Positions 16,262-25,052 of a stretch of DNA of 64,000 nucleotides are shown here, in pieces (position 1 is the first letter of the stretch; every line of letters begins with the position of its first letter). The translations under genes and the position numbers were made by a program. The stretch is from assembly GCA_047638395.1 (NCBI GenBank), contig JBLIMV010000018.1, positions 1 to 64,000 on the forward strand. The letters are read 5' to 3'. The notes below the pieces were generated by a model that worked only from the letters and a program-made list of their open reading frames with translations, did not search any database and was not told the origin of the DNA. The DNA is from CAXBCP01 sp047638395 (GTDB taxonomy: Bacteria > Pseudomonadota > Alphaproteobacteria > MPNO01 > UBA830).

Positions 16262-17380
16262 TTAACGATCGCGCGCATAGGTTTCGACAAAATCGGCTCC
16301 TGCCGGGCGCGACGAAACTTTGACGAAGTTGGCTGCCTCGTCAAGCACCTGCACACCGAAGGCCGCAACCGCAGAAACGCCGTCACCACCAATCAACTTG
16401 GATGCCCGGAACCACACAAGGCGGTCAACCAGATCTGCCGCAAGGAGGCCCGCGATGATGCGCCCTCCTCCCTCTACCATCAACCGCGTAACACCGAGTG
16501 TCGCCAGCGCCTTCAGCGCTTCGGTCAGGTCTATATTGCCGTCTGCATCGAGTGCGACATCAATCAGCCGGACACCGGCATCCTGGAATGCCTTCCGGCG
16601 TTCGGCATCCCCATCCGCCCGGGTGAGTATCCACGTCGGTACCTCGGTCGCGGTCGAAACGAGTTTGTGGGTGAGCGGCACAACGAGGCGTGCATCGACG
16701 ACGACGCGGATCGGTGAGGCCCCCTCGAGTCCCGGAAGCCGGCAGGTCAAGGACGGATCGTCGAGCAGCGCGGTTCTGGATCCCACCAGGATCGCGTCAT
16801 TCCGGGCGCGCAGCCCATGACCCAGCGCGCGGGAAACCGGACCGGTGATCCATTGGCTGTGACCTGATGTTGTTGCAATCCGGCCGTCCAGGGTTGTCGC
16901 AAGTTTCACCGTCACCAAAGGCCGGTTTTTCTCGACACGCATCAAAAACCCGAGGGCGGCCTCCCGCGCCTCGGCCATGCGGACGCCTTCGGTCACCTCG
17001 ATACCCGCGTCGGTCAGCATCGCGACACCGCCGCCCTGAACACGCGGGTCCGGATCGCGCGTACCGATCACCACACGCCCAATCCCCGCATCGATCAGTG
17101 CCTGCGCGCAGGGTGGTGTTTCACCATGATGGGCGCAGGGCTCGAGCGTCACGTAAGCCGTGGCGCCCTTCGCAGCCGCTCCTGCCCGTGCAATCGCTTC
17201 CGTTTCAGCGTGGGGTCTGCCACCCGGTTGCGTCCAGCCTCGGCCGACGATACCGGCGTCGTTAACGATTACGCAGCCGACCGATGGGTTGGGCGAGACA
17301 TTTCCGTGACCGCGTCGGGCAAGCCCGATCGCAATCCCCATGAAATGGCTGTCATTCAACCTCGTCCTCGTCATCGACAT
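16262..17380 (-). CDS. ribD: Bifunctional pyrimidine deaminase/reductase RibD
   Basis: 372 residues. The N-terminal deaminase has the zinc site HAETEAIARAG and VTLEPCAHHGETPPCAQAL. The C-terminal NADPH reductase starts around VTVKLATTLDGRIATTSGHSQW and includes RNDAILVGSRTALLDDPSL and MVEGGGRIIAGLL. Together they carry out the second and third steps of riboflavin synthesis. The ATG at 17380 lies 29 bases inside nrdR; a second ATG two codons later is equally possible. A shorter start at 17341 would cut the conserved first helix, so I reject it. Confidence 0.95.
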   Translation of the reverse strand: MSMTRTRLNDSHFMGIAIGLARRGHGNVSPNPSVGCVIVNDAGIVGRGWTQPGGRPHAETEAIARAGAAAKGATAYVTLEPCAHHGETPPCAQALIDAGIGRVVIGTRDPDPRVQGGGVAMLTDAGIEVTEGVRMAEAREAALGFLMRVEKNRPLVTVKLATTLDGRIATTSGHSQWITGPVSRALGHGLRARNDAILVGSRTALLDDPSLTCRLPGLEGASPIRVVVDARLVVPLTHKLVSTATEVPTWILTRADGDAERRKAFQDAGVRLIDVALDADGNIDLTEALKALATLGVTRLMVEGGGRIIAGLLAADLVDRLVWFRASKLIGGDGVSAVAAFGVQVLDEAANFVKVSSRPAGADFVETYARDR

Positions 17381-17822
17381 TCATTGTTCCGACAAAGTTC
17401 TCGAAGTCCTGAGCTTCGCGAAAGTTCCTATAGACAGATGCGTAACGGATATAGGCGACCTGATCGAGCTGTGACAGCGCATCCATAACCAACTCACCGA
17501 CCTGATCGGCAGTCACTTCTGTCTGCCCCGAGCTCTCGATGCGGCGAATAATGCCGGTGATGGCCCGCTCTACTCTTTCGGGCTCCACCGCCCGTTTACG
17601 GAGCGCGATGCTCATGGACCGGGAAAGCTTGTCCCGATCCAGCGGTTCGCGTCTGCCGCCGGATTTCAACACCGTCAGCTCGCGAAGCTGGACGCGTTCA
17701 AAGGTCGTGAAACGCGCACCACAGGACGTGCAGGACCGCCGCCGCCGGATAGCTGTATTATCCTCGGTCGGGCGGGAATCCTTTACCTGGGTGTCGTCGG
17801 ATCCGCAGAATGGGCATTTCAT
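17352..17822 (-). CDS. nrdR: Transcriptional repressor NrdR
   Basis: 156 residues. N-terminal zinc ribbon CPFC...CTSC (residues 3-34), then an ATP-cone starting REPLDRDKLSRSMSIALRKR. NrdR senses ATP/dATP and represses ribonucleotide reductase genes through NrdR boxes. The order glyA-nrdR-ribD is normal for alphaproteobacteria. An acidic tail (DDEDEVE) overlaps the ribD start. Confidence 0.97.
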   Translation of the reverse strand: MKCPFCGSDDTQVKDSRPTEDNTAIRRRRSCTSCGARFTTFERVQLRELTVLKSGGRREPLDRDKLSRSMSIALRKRAVEPERVERAITGIIRRIESSGQTEVTADQVGELVMDALSQLDQVAYIRYASVYRNFREAQDFENFVGTMNVDDEDEVE

Positions 17823-17843
17823 ATAACTTCTCTCCCCGTCCGG

Positions 17844-19148
17844 TCAGTAACCGGGATAAATCGGAAAACGGGCGCAAAGTTCGCCAACGCGTTTCCGGAT
17901 AATCGCTTCTACTGCTGAATTGTCGTTCGACCCCGATGCCAGCCCGTCCAGCACTTCGACGATCATTTCGCCAACCTGTTTGAACTCGGCAACGCCAAAC
18001 CCCCGGGTCGTCGCCGCGGGCGAACCGAGCCGGACGCCGGATGTAATCGTCGGTTTTTCGGGATCAAACGGAATACCGTTCTTGTTGCACGTCATCCCGG
18101 CCGCTTCCAGGCTCGCCTCGGCGACCTTGCCGGTCAGCCCCTTTGGCCGAAGATCCACCAGCAACAAATGCGTATCTGTTCCGCCGGAAACGATGTCGAG
18201 ACCACCTTCGACAAGCGTTGCGGCGAGCGCTTGCGCATTCTCCACGACCGCCGCGGAATACGCCTTGAATTCCGGCCGGAGCGCTTCTCCGAACGCCGCG
18301 GCCTTGGCCGCAATGACATGCATCAGCGGTCCGCCCTGGGTCCCGGGGAAAATCGCCGAATTCACTTTCTTGGCGATCGCCTCGTCATTGGTCAGGATCA
18401 TGCCGCCACGCGGGCCGCGCAATGTCTTATGGGTGGTTGTCGTTGCGATATGCGCATGCGGGAACGGACTGGGATGGGCACTTCCGGCGACAAGTCCGGA
18501 GAAATGCGCCATATCGACCATCAACAACGCGCCCACGGAATCCGCGATCGCGCGGAACCGTTCGAAATCGATTACCCGGGGGTATGCCGACCCGCCTGCT
18601 ACAATAATCTTCGGTTTGTGCTCGGCCGCCAGACGCTCGACCTCGTCAAAATCGACGAGTGCGTCTTCCTTGCGTACACCGTACTGAACGGCATTCAGCC
18701 ATTTGCCCGACATGTTCGGTGCGGCACCGTGAGTCAGATGCCCGCCTGCCGCCAGCGACATACCAAGGATGGTATCGCCCGGCTTTAGCAGCGCAAAATA
18801 CACAGCGCCGTTTGCCTGCGCGCCAGAATGTGGCTGAACGTTTGCAAATTCACAGCCAAAGAGCTGCTTGGCGCGCGAAATTGCCAGTTCCTCTGCAATG
18901 TCGACAAACTCGCAACCACCGTAATAACGGCGGCCCGGATATCCCTCGGCATATTTATTAGTCAGCACGGAACCCGATGCTTCAAGCACCGCCCGGGAAA
19001 CGATATTTTCCGAGGCGATCAGCTCAATCTGATCCTGCTGGCGAGAGAGTTCGCCGCGAATTGCGATATTTAGCTCAGAATCCGACTCCGCAATGGGAGC
19101 ACTGAAGAACCCGCTATGGGTCATTTTCGCTGCATCTACCGTAGACAT
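17844..19148 (-). CDS. glyA: Serine hydroxymethyltransferase
   Basis: About 434 residues. GlyA moves the C1 unit between serine and tetrahydrofolate, PLP-dependent. The PLP lysine lies in HIATTTTHKTLRGPRGG, and the N-terminal IELIASENIVSRAVLEA, YAEGYPGRRYYGGC and HSGAQANGAVYFALL blocks are canonical. I chose ATG 19148, preceded by AGGAGC; a longer frame to 19217 would run into rpiB. It lies 40 bases after rpiB and 21 before nrdR, on the same strand. Confidence 0.97.
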   Translation of the reverse strand: MSTVDAAKMTHSGFFSAPIAESDSELNIAIRGELSRQQDQIELIASENIVSRAVLEASGSVLTNKYAEGYPGRRYYGGCEFVDIAEELAISRAKQLFGCEFANVQPHSGAQANGAVYFALLKPGDTILGMSLAAGGHLTHGAAPNMSGKWLNAVQYGVRKEDALVDFDEVERLAAEHKPKIIVAGGSAYPRVIDFERFRAIADSVGALLMVDMAHFSGLVAGSAHPSPFPHAHIATTTTHKTLRGPRGGMILTNDEAIAKKVNSAIFPGTQGGPLMHVIAAKAAAFGEALRPEFKAYSAAVVENAQALAATLVEGGLDIVSGGTDTHLLLVDLRPKGLTGKVAEASLEAAGMTCNKNGIPFDPEKPTITSGVRLGSPAATTRGFGVAEFKQVGEMIVEVLDGLASGSNDNSAVEAIIRKRVGELCARFPIYPGY

Positions 19149-19188
19149 CTTGTCGCTCTTGCTCCTGTTTTCGCGCTTGAACTGCCTG

Positions 19189-19623
19189 TCAGCCCAGTTT
19201 ATCGACACGACGCGCATGCCGGCCGCCTTCGAATTTCGTCGCGAGAAAAATCCTGATCATTTCACGCGCCTGATCCGGACCGGTCTTTCTTCCCCCCAGG
19301 CACATCACATTCGCGTCGTTGTGCTGCCGGGAGAGCATCGCCGTCTCATCGTCGTAGCACAACGCCGCGCGGATACCTGCATGACGGTTTGCCGCAATGG
19401 AAATACCGATTCCAGTGCCACAGACGAGGACCCCCCGATCGATCCGGTTGTCCTTGAACGCACCGACCAGTTTTTCCGCAATATCGGGATAATCGACCGA
19501 TTCCTCATCGTATGTTCCAAGGTCGAGAACCTCGAATCCGAGTGAGTGCAACTCCTCTACGATAGGTTGCTTCAATGCGAATCCGCCATGATCGACGGCG
19601 ATACCAATCAATTCTTTAGACAT
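19189..19623 (-). CDS. rpiB: Ribose-5-phosphate isomerase B
   Basis: 144 residues. The RpiB/LacAB fold is clear: IAVDHGGFALKQPIVEEL, the catalytic Cys in VLVCGTGIGISIAANRHAG, and LSRQHNDANVMCLGGRKTG with the conserved His and Asn. It interconverts ribose 5-phosphate and ribulose 5-phosphate. It opens the leftward rpiB-glyA-nrdR-rib run; its promoter must lie in the 327-base gap to mucR. Confidence 0.96.
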   Translation of the reverse strand: MSKELIGIAVDHGGFALKQPIVEELHSLGFEVLDLGTYDEESVDYPDIAEKLVGAFKDNRIDRGVLVCGTGIGISIAANRHAGIRAALCYDDETAMLSRQHNDANVMCLGGRKTGPDQAREMIRIFLATKFEGGRHARRVDKLG

Positions 19624-19787
19624 CGGACTTTAGATCAAGTTGGACCAAGCGAGACTCAGCGAGTGCTTACCATATCTCGTCTCCGCAGGCCAGTACGACA
19701 CTAGGTTTGGCACTTAGCGCGGATCAAAACAGCCACGACGGCCACAAACGAACCGCACACAATCGCATTCATCGAAAATGAGTAGAC

Positions 19788-19840
19788 TTGATTTTATCTT
19801 ATTTGATCTTACTGCCTAAATTTATATCAAGTCATATCAA
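19788..19840. promoter_or_regulatory. AT-rich cluster of TTGAT half-sites before mucR
   Basis: TTGAT at 19788-19792 and 19803-19807, and the inverse ATCAA at 19826-19830 and 19836-19840, form a rough mirror arrangement inside a very AT-rich stretch. It is 110-160 bases before the mucR start. A TTGACA at 19887-19892 is a possible -35 element closer to the gene. MucR/Ros proteins bind AT-rich sites and repress their own genes, so autoregulation is the likely meaning. The rest of the 19624-19950 gap shows no gene. Confidence 0.5.
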
Positions 19841-19950
19841 ATCGACAGGCAACCAATACTCAATAAAAACGACAATCTTCTTATATTTGACATTCCATAT
19901 GTTTCATGCAATTACGATAAACAAGAATTTTGGATGAAATCAAGGGCGTC

Positions 19951-20397
19951 ATGACAGAAGAAATCAAAAATGTTTCCAACACATCTGAAATCATGCAAAT
20001 GGCTGTCGATATTGTTTCTGCCTATGTCGGTAACAACTCGGTCTCCGCCACCCAGGTGCCCGAAGTCATCAACACAGTTTATGCATCGCTGCTGGCTCTT
20101 GGCGAAGCGGGTAACGGACCAGCCGAAGCACTTAAGCCCGCCGTCCCTATTCGCCGATCAATCACACCGGACTTCATCGTGTGCCTCGAAGACGGCAAAA
20201 AACTCAAGATGCTCAAGCGCCATATACGCGCCGTATACGGGCTGACACCTGAAGAATATCGCATGAAATGGGGACTGCCCGCCGATTACCCGATGGTCGC
20301 ACCCAACTACGCGATACAGCGCTCGAACTTTGCCAAGCAAATTGGCCTCGGTCGCAAAAAGGGTGAAAAAGTCGGAAGCCGCAAGAAGGCAGACTAA
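19951..20397 (+). CDS. mucR: MucR/Ros-family transcriptional regulator
   Basis: About 148 residues. The C-terminal half is the family domain: ITPDFIVCLEDGKKLKMLKRHI, then GLTPEEYRMKWGLPADYPMVAPNYA and a basic tail. In Ros the zinc finger is Cys-x2-Cys-x9-His-x4-His. Here the second ligand is Asp (CLED), the first His is present, and the second His is missing (HIRAVYG), so classical zinc binding is doubtful. MucR proteins regulate exopolysaccharide, motility and cell-cycle genes and act as H-NS-like organisers. I chose ATG 19951 because of the AAGGG site ahead; an in-frame ATG at 19930 is the alternative. A terminator follows. Confidence 0.93.
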   Translation: MTEEIKNVSNTSEIMQMAVDIVSAYVGNNSVSATQVPEVINTVYASLLALGEAGNGPAEALKPAVPIRRSITPDFIVCLEDGKKLKMLKRHIRAVYGLTPEEYRMKWGLPADYPMVAPNYAIQRSNFAKQIGLGRKKGEKVGSRKKAD

Positions 20398-20414
20398 CGC
20401 TATCACAACGAGAA

Positions 20415-20448
20415 TTAAAAAAGCCCGGCCTATTTGGCCGGGCTTTTT
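20415..20448. terminator. Bidirectional terminator between mucR and livK
   Basis: AAAAAAGCCCGGCC (20417-20430) pairs with GGCCGGGCTTTTT (20436-20448) with a five-base loop TATTT. A and T runs on both sides serve the two convergent genes. Confidence 0.95.
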
Positions 20449-20469
20449 ACTTAAGTGCCGCGGGCGGCT

Positions 20470-21570
20470 TTACTTGTAGTAATCGTACTTGCCGTTGGCC
20501 CATTCGTAGAAGACGTAACCGGGCGCCGATACATCGCCCTTGGCGTCGAACCCGATCTTCCCGAGTACCGTCTGGAACTGGCCGGCCTTCAGGGCCTTGA
20601 TAACCTTGGGTGTTTCGACGGACCCTGCAGCCGTAACCGCCTGAACCCACGCCTGGATCGCCCCATAGGTATAGAGCGTGTAGCCTTCCGGCGTGTAGCC
20701 GGTCGCCTTGAACGCGGCAACGAGCTTCGTATTGCCCGGATCTTTCGCGGGATCGGGGCTGAACGTCATCAGGGTGCCCTCTCCGGCCGGTCCGGTAATT
20801 GACCAGTATTCATCCGTGACCAGTGCATCGCCCGAGATCAGAACGGTTTTCATACCCTGCTGGCGCATCTGGCGGACAATCAGTCCCGCTTCGGTGTGAT
20901 ATCCGCCAACGTAAAGTACATCGACGGCATTCTGTTTCAGCTTGGACACCAGCGCCGAGTAATCCTTTTCGCCGGCGGTGAAGGCTTCATACATCTTTTC
21001 AGATTTGCCGAGCGAATTCAGGGTCTTTTTCGTCTCATCGGCAAGGCCTTTTCCGTAAGAGGTCTTGTCATGGATGATCGCGATATTCTTCGCGCCGAAT
21101 TTGTTTTTCAGGAACGTGCCGGCAACCAGCCCCTGCTGATCGTCCCGCCCGCATACCCGGAACACGCTGGGCATATTACGTTCGGTCAGTTTGGGATTGG
21201 TCGAGGCCGGTGAAATCTGCAGGACGCCCTCCTCGGCATAGACATCCGATGCCGGAATGGATGATCCCGAGCAGAAATGCCCCGCCATAAAGACAACGCC
21301 TTTGGCCGCCATCGCGTTGGCGACCGCGACCGCCTGCTTGGGATCACACGCATCGTCGCCAATCTCGAGGATCAACTGTTTGCCGAGCACACCGCCGGCG
21401 GCATTAATATCTTTAACGGCCATCTCGGCGCCGCGGCGCATCTGTTCGCCGAACGATGCGTATTGACCGGTCATCGGTCCGGCCGTTGCAATCCGGATTT
21501 GCGCGTTAGCCGCTGACGTCGCCGCCAGCAACGCCGCGCCTGCGATCAAAGCCGCTGTAAGTATCTTCAT
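20470..21570 (-). CDS. livK: Branched-chain amino acid ABC transporter substrate-binding protein
   Basis: About 366 residues. A cleavable signal peptide (MKILTAALIAGAALLAATSAANA) leads to a type I periplasmic binding fold: IRIATAGPMTGQYASFGEQM, AAGGVLGKQLILEIGDDACD, HFCSGSSIPASDVYAEEG, AKNIAIIHDKTSYGKGLADE, VDVLYVGGYHTEAGLIVRQM. The ATG at 21570 has GGGAG upstream; an ATG five codons earlier lacks a site. It is 117 bases after the DUF6867 gene, apart from the livHMGF genes but in the same direction. Specificity for Leu/Ile/Val is inferred from family. Confidence 0.93.
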   Translation of the reverse strand: MKILTAALIAGAALLAATSAANAQIRIATAGPMTGQYASFGEQMRRGAEMAVKDINAAGGVLGKQLILEIGDDACDPKQAVAVANAMAAKGVVFMAGHFCSGSSIPASDVYAEEGVLQISPASTNPKLTERNMPSVFRVCGRDDQQGLVAGTFLKNKFGAKNIAIIHDKTSYGKGLADETKKTLNSLGKSEKMYEAFTAGEKDYSALVSKLKQNAVDVLYVGGYHTEAGLIVRQMRQQGMKTVLISGDALVTDEYWSITGPAGEGTLMTFSPDPAKDPGNTKLVAAFKATGYTPEGYTLYTYGAIQAWVQAVTAAGSVETPKVIKALKAGQFQTVLGKIGFDAKGDVSAPGYVFYEWANGKYDYYK

Positions 21571-21687
21571 TTTGAACACTCCCATTAGGTGGTTGAAAGT
21601 CTGTAGGTCAAAAATCTACCCGTTGAATCTGTTAACGCCGTCCATGCCTCACAACAAACTCTAGCAAGCCTTCCGGCATCGGCAAGG

Positions 21688-22044
21688 TCAATCGTCACCC
21701 CGCTGCCCTCGCTCGCGCCAGGTGAATGGTCCGCTCCGCTCATAGAGCCACGGGTACTGCGCTGTCATCTGGCGCGCCCGCGTCATGTAAAATGCTGACA
21801 GCGCTATGGCGAGAAGCACCGCCGTATCGATCGCGTACCCGGTTGGCGATAGCAGTTCTCCCTGGAACAGGGCCCAGGTAAGAAACCGGTCGGCAAAACC
21901 GAGCAACACGCCATAGAACCAAAGTTGCCAGACCGGCCGCCACGTCGTCGCGAGCGCCTGACCGGTCATAAACGCGGCAAAACCCGACAGAAAAACGGTG
22001 ACGCCGACAAAAACCCCAATGCTCGTGCCAAGCAGCGCTTCCAT
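21688..22044 (-). CDS. Small membrane protein, DUF6867 type, in the liv operon
   Basis: 118 residues with three predicted membrane helices: TSIGVFVGVTVFLSGFAAFM, WQLWFYGVLLGFADRFLTWA and YAIDTAVLLAIALSAFYMTR. The cytoplasmic end is charged (QMTAQYPWLYERSGPFTWRE). I recognise it as a DUF6867-like protein that accompanies liv transporter genes in Rhodospirillales. Its start overlaps the livF stop by one base, so it belongs to the operon. A role as accessory subunit or assembly factor is inference; it is too short to be a LivH/M permease. Confidence 0.7.
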   Translation of the reverse strand: MEALLGTSIGVFVGVTVFLSGFAAFMTGQALATTWRPVWQLWFYGVLLGFADRFLTWALFQGELLSPTGYAIDTAVLLAIALSAFYMTRARQMTAQYPWLYERSGPFTWRERGQRGDD

Positions 22045-22757
22045 CAGCCGACCGATCCCTCAAGATAGGCGCGGCGGATTTCAGGATTGTTCAGCAGATC
22101 CTCACCTCTGCCTGTCATCGAGATTTCACCATTGACCATGACATAGCCACGATCCGCCAGCCGTAACGCGTGATACGCATTTTGCTCGACCAGAAAAACG
22201 GTCATGCCATGCGACTGATTGATATCGCGGATAACATCGAATATCTGGCGTACGATGAGCGGCGCAAGGCCGAGCGACGGCTCGTCCAACAGAAGCAGTG
22301 TCGGCTCGCTCATCAACGCGCGCGCGATTGCCAGCATCTGCTGCTCGCCGCCGGAGAGCGTGCCGCCCCGCTGCCCAACGCGCTCCTGCAGAATTGGGAA
22401 CAGGGCAAATACCCGCTCGAGATTCTGATCGAACCTGTCCGGATCCCCCGTGATTGCGCCCATCTGGAGATTTTCCAGAATTGTCATGCGGGGAAATATC
22501 CGTCGACCTTCGGGGGCATGCGCAATTCCGCATCGCATAATCTCATGCGTCGGCATCCGCGTGATGTCACGGTCCTGAAACAGTATCCGTCCCGATTGCG
22601 CCCGTGGGTCACCGCAGATCGTCATCAGGAGCGTCGACTTACCGGCACCGTTCGCACCGATCAGCGTCACGATCTCCCCCTCTTCGATTTCAATATCGAC
22701 ACCATGCAGCGCTTCGATGTGACCGTAGAACGCATGAATACCGGAAACCGAAAGCAT
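22044..22757 (-). CDS. livF: Branched-chain amino acid ABC transporter ATP-binding protein
   Basis: 237 residues. Walker A GANGAGKSTL, signature LSGGEQQMLAIARAL and Walker B LLLLDEPSLGLAP are intact. LivF is one of two ATPases of the importer. It shares one base with the livG stop, so the genes are coupled. The ILFQDRDITRMPTHEIMRCG and APEGRRIFPRMTILENL segments are typical LivF. Confidence 0.96.
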   Translation of the reverse strand: MLSVSGIHAFYGHIEALHGVDIEIEEGEIVTLIGANGAGKSTLLMTICGDPRAQSGRILFQDRDITRMPTHEIMRCGIAHAPEGRRIFPRMTILENLQMGAITGDPDRFDQNLERVFALFPILQERVGQRGGTLSGGEQQMLAIARALMSEPTLLLLDEPSLGLAPLIVRQIFDVIRDINQSHGMTVFLVEQNAYHALRLADRGYVMVNGEISMTGRGEDLLNNPEIRRAYLEGSVG

Positions 22758-23596
22758 CAGGAGCCGCCTGCGAATTCGGGGAGATCTTCATCCTCGCCAA
22801 GATAGGCGCGGATGACGGCAGGATCATTGCGCACCTGTTCGGGCGTGCCGTCCGAAATTTTGCGTCCATAATCAAGGACGACCACCTTGTCGGAGATTCC
22901 CATAACCACACCCATATCATGCTCGATCAGCAACAGCCCGATATCGTGTTCTTCCCGAATGAAACGAAGCAGATCGTTCAATTCGCCGGTTTCCCGGGGA
23001 TTCAGACCCGCCGCAGGTTCATCCAGGCATAAGAGCGCCGGCTGCATGCACATGGCCCGCGCAATCTCGAGCCGGCGCTGTGCGCCGTAAGACAGGCTAC
23101 CGGCATCTTCGTCGGCCCGGTCGATAAGCTCGACCCGTTCAAGCCAGTACCGCGCGAGCGCCACCGCTTCGCGTTCGGCCTTGCGATATCCGCCGATCCC
23201 AAAAAGTGCGAGCGCCGAATAACCTGATGCCTTCATCAGGGAGTCATGCTGCGCGACGATCAGGTTTTCCAGAACAGACATTTGCGAAAATATCCGGATG
23301 TTCTGGAATGTGCGCCCAACACCCGCATCCCGCGCAATGCGATAGTCCTCAAGCTGTTCCAGCTGCCAGGGGACGCCATGGCGCTGCATGGTCAGACGTC
23401 CGACGGTCGGCTTGTAGAACCCTGTGAGGCAGTTGAAGACCGTGGTCTTGCCGGCACCATTCGGGCCAATGATCGCCGTTATCTCGCCACGCGCGGCATC
23501 GAAGGACAGGTCGTCGATTGCGACCAGCCCACCGAAGCGCATTGTCAGATGTTCGACGCACAGCAATGGCGGGAGCAATGAAATGTCGTCCGTCAT
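22757..23596 (-). CDS. livG: Branched-chain amino acid ABC transporter ATP-binding protein
   Basis: 279 residues. Walker A GPNGAGKTTVFNCLTGFY, signature LSYGAQRRLEIARAM and Walker B LLCLDEPAAGLNP are intact, with the LivG-type RTFQNIRIFSQMSVLENLIV segment. It overlaps livM by four bases and livF by one. It pairs with LivF to drive import through LivHM. Confidence 0.96.
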   Translation of the reverse strand: MTDDISLLPPLLCVEHLTMRFGGLVAIDDLSFDAARGEITAIIGPNGAGKTTVFNCLTGFYKPTVGRLTMQRHGVPWQLEQLEDYRIARDAGVGRTFQNIRIFSQMSVLENLIVAQHDSLMKASGYSALALFGIGGYRKAEREAVALARYWLERVELIDRADEDAGSLSYGAQRRLEIARAMCMQPALLCLDEPAAGLNPRETGELNDLLRFIREEHDIGLLLIEHDMGVVMGISDKVVVLDYGRKISDGTPEQVRNDPAVIRAYLGEDEDLPEFAGGS

Positions 23597-25050
23597 AGCG
23601 GTTTTCGTTCCGCGCGGGCGAGCAGGATCGTCGGATCACGGTGAGACAAGAGCCCGCGGGGCCGCCACGACATGATCAGGACCATTCCGGCGCCGAACGC
23701 CAGCATGCGGTATCCCTGCAGGTCCCGGATGTATTCCGGCAGGCCAATCAGCACCACGGCCGCAACGACGACACCCATCTGGCTCCCCATACCGCCGAGG
23801 ACGACAATCGCCAGGATGATCGCAGATTCGAGAAACGTGAAGCTCTCCGGGCTGATGAAGCCTTGCCGGGTCGCAAAGAACGATCCGGCAAAACCGCCGA
23901 ACATGGCACCTATCGCAAAGGCTGAAAGCTTCGTGTTCCGTGGGTTTATACCCAGAGAGCGGCAGGCGATTTCGTCCTCACGCAGCGCCTCCCAAGCCCG
24001 CCCGATCGGTAAGGTCCGGATCCGGCGGGTGAAGAAATTGGTGATCAGCGCAAGAATCAGAATGAGGTAATACAGAAATACGACCCTGTGCAGAGACGAA
24101 TATTCCAACCCGAAAAACTGGTGAAATGATTCCGCTCCCTCCGGCGGGTAACGCTTGAACTCGAGCCCGAAAAAGCTCGGCCGCGGGATGCCGGACACGC
24201 CGTCAGGCCCTTTGGTGAATGAAACCCAGTTCAGCAGGATCACACGGATCATCTCGCCAAAGCCAAGCGTCACAATTGCAAGATAGTCACCGCGCAGACG
24301 CAAAACCGGAAAACCGAGAATGATCCCGAAGAAGCCGGCGAACAGGCCCGCCAACGGCAGACATATCCAGAAGCTGAAGTCGAAATAGCTGGCGAGAAGC
24401 GCATAGGAATACGCCCCCACCGCGTAAAACGCGACATATCCGAGGTCGAGCAATCCTGCCAGCCCGACGACGATATTCAGCCCCCAGCCGAGCATCACAT
24501 AGGTCAGCACAAGGATGGCGATATCGATCGTGCGGCGCTCCGCAAACGGTAAGAGCGGCAGAACAAGGGCCAGCACGATAAGCGCGGATGCCACCCAGGG
24601 AAGCGCTTTGCGATATCCGTCCGCAAAGCCGCTGCCGAATTCCCGCCCGCTCGATGCCACGCGGCGGGCAGCAAAAACGACGAAACCAGCCCGCGCGATG
24701 ATGACCAGCCCCGCAGTGACCGCAACAACCTGAAGAAACGCCGACGGCATGGGCGCAAGCCAGCCAATGAGAGAAATCACCGCTCCGCCAGCGACCGGCA
24801 CGGCGAGCCTGCCTTCGCGCACCAGGATCAGCAAAATGCGCCCGAAGAAAATCAGAGTGGCCGCGACAAGCACCTCGGGCCAGCGGGTCTCGAGGAATTG
24901 GTCGCCCCCCCGGTTCGCAATTTTAAAACCAACGACCGGGACCAGCAGTGCAAGCGAGACAAGTGCAGTCAGTCCGGCTTCCTTAAAAATACTGCCGACA
25001 GCCAAGGTGCGGTGCACGGGAACCTGCGCGCCTGTGCCAGTGGCCGGCAT
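23593..25050 (-). CDS. livM: Branched-chain amino acid ABC transporter permease LivM, with N-terminal extension
   Basis: 485 residues. The C-terminal ~310 residues are the LivM permease core: VVGLAGLLDLGYVAFYAVGAYSYALLASYF, FFGIILGFPVLRLRGDYLAIVTLGF, GRAWEALREDEIACRSLGIN (EAA-like loop contacting the ATPase) and FTFLESAIILAIVVLGGMGS. The first ~170 residues add three or four hydrophobic helices and a disordered start (MPATGTGAQVPVHRTLAVG), seen in many alphaproteobacterial LivM. It is two bases after livH. Confidence 0.94.
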   Translation of the reverse strand: MPATGTGAQVPVHRTLAVGSIFKEAGLTALVSLALLVPVVGFKIANRGGDQFLETRWPEVLVAATLIFFGRILLILVREGRLAVPVAGGAVISLIGWLAPMPSAFLQVVAVTAGLVIIARAGFVVFAARRVASSGREFGSGFADGYRKALPWVASALIVLALVLPLLPFAERRTIDIAILVLTYVMLGWGLNIVVGLAGLLDLGYVAFYAVGAYSYALLASYFDFSFWICLPLAGLFAGFFGIILGFPVLRLRGDYLAIVTLGFGEMIRVILLNWVSFTKGPDGVSGIPRPSFFGLEFKRYPPEGAESFHQFFGLEYSSLHRVVFLYYLILILALITNFFTRRIRTLPIGRAWEALREDEIACRSLGINPRNTKLSAFAIGAMFGGFAGSFFATRQGFISPESFTFLESAIILAIVVLGGMGSQMGVVVAAVVLIGLPEYIRDLQGYRMLAFGAGMVLIMSWRPRGLLSHRDPTILLARAERKPL

Positions 25051-25052
25051 CG

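Noticed and set aside
15443..16717. 424-codon plus-strand frame opposite ribE and ribD
   Set aside because: Same reason; the enzymes on the minus strand are certain.
15661..17850. FMN riboswitch for the riboflavin genes
   Set aside because: No RFN-type conserved boxes are seen, and the genes sit inside a longer cotranscribed run.
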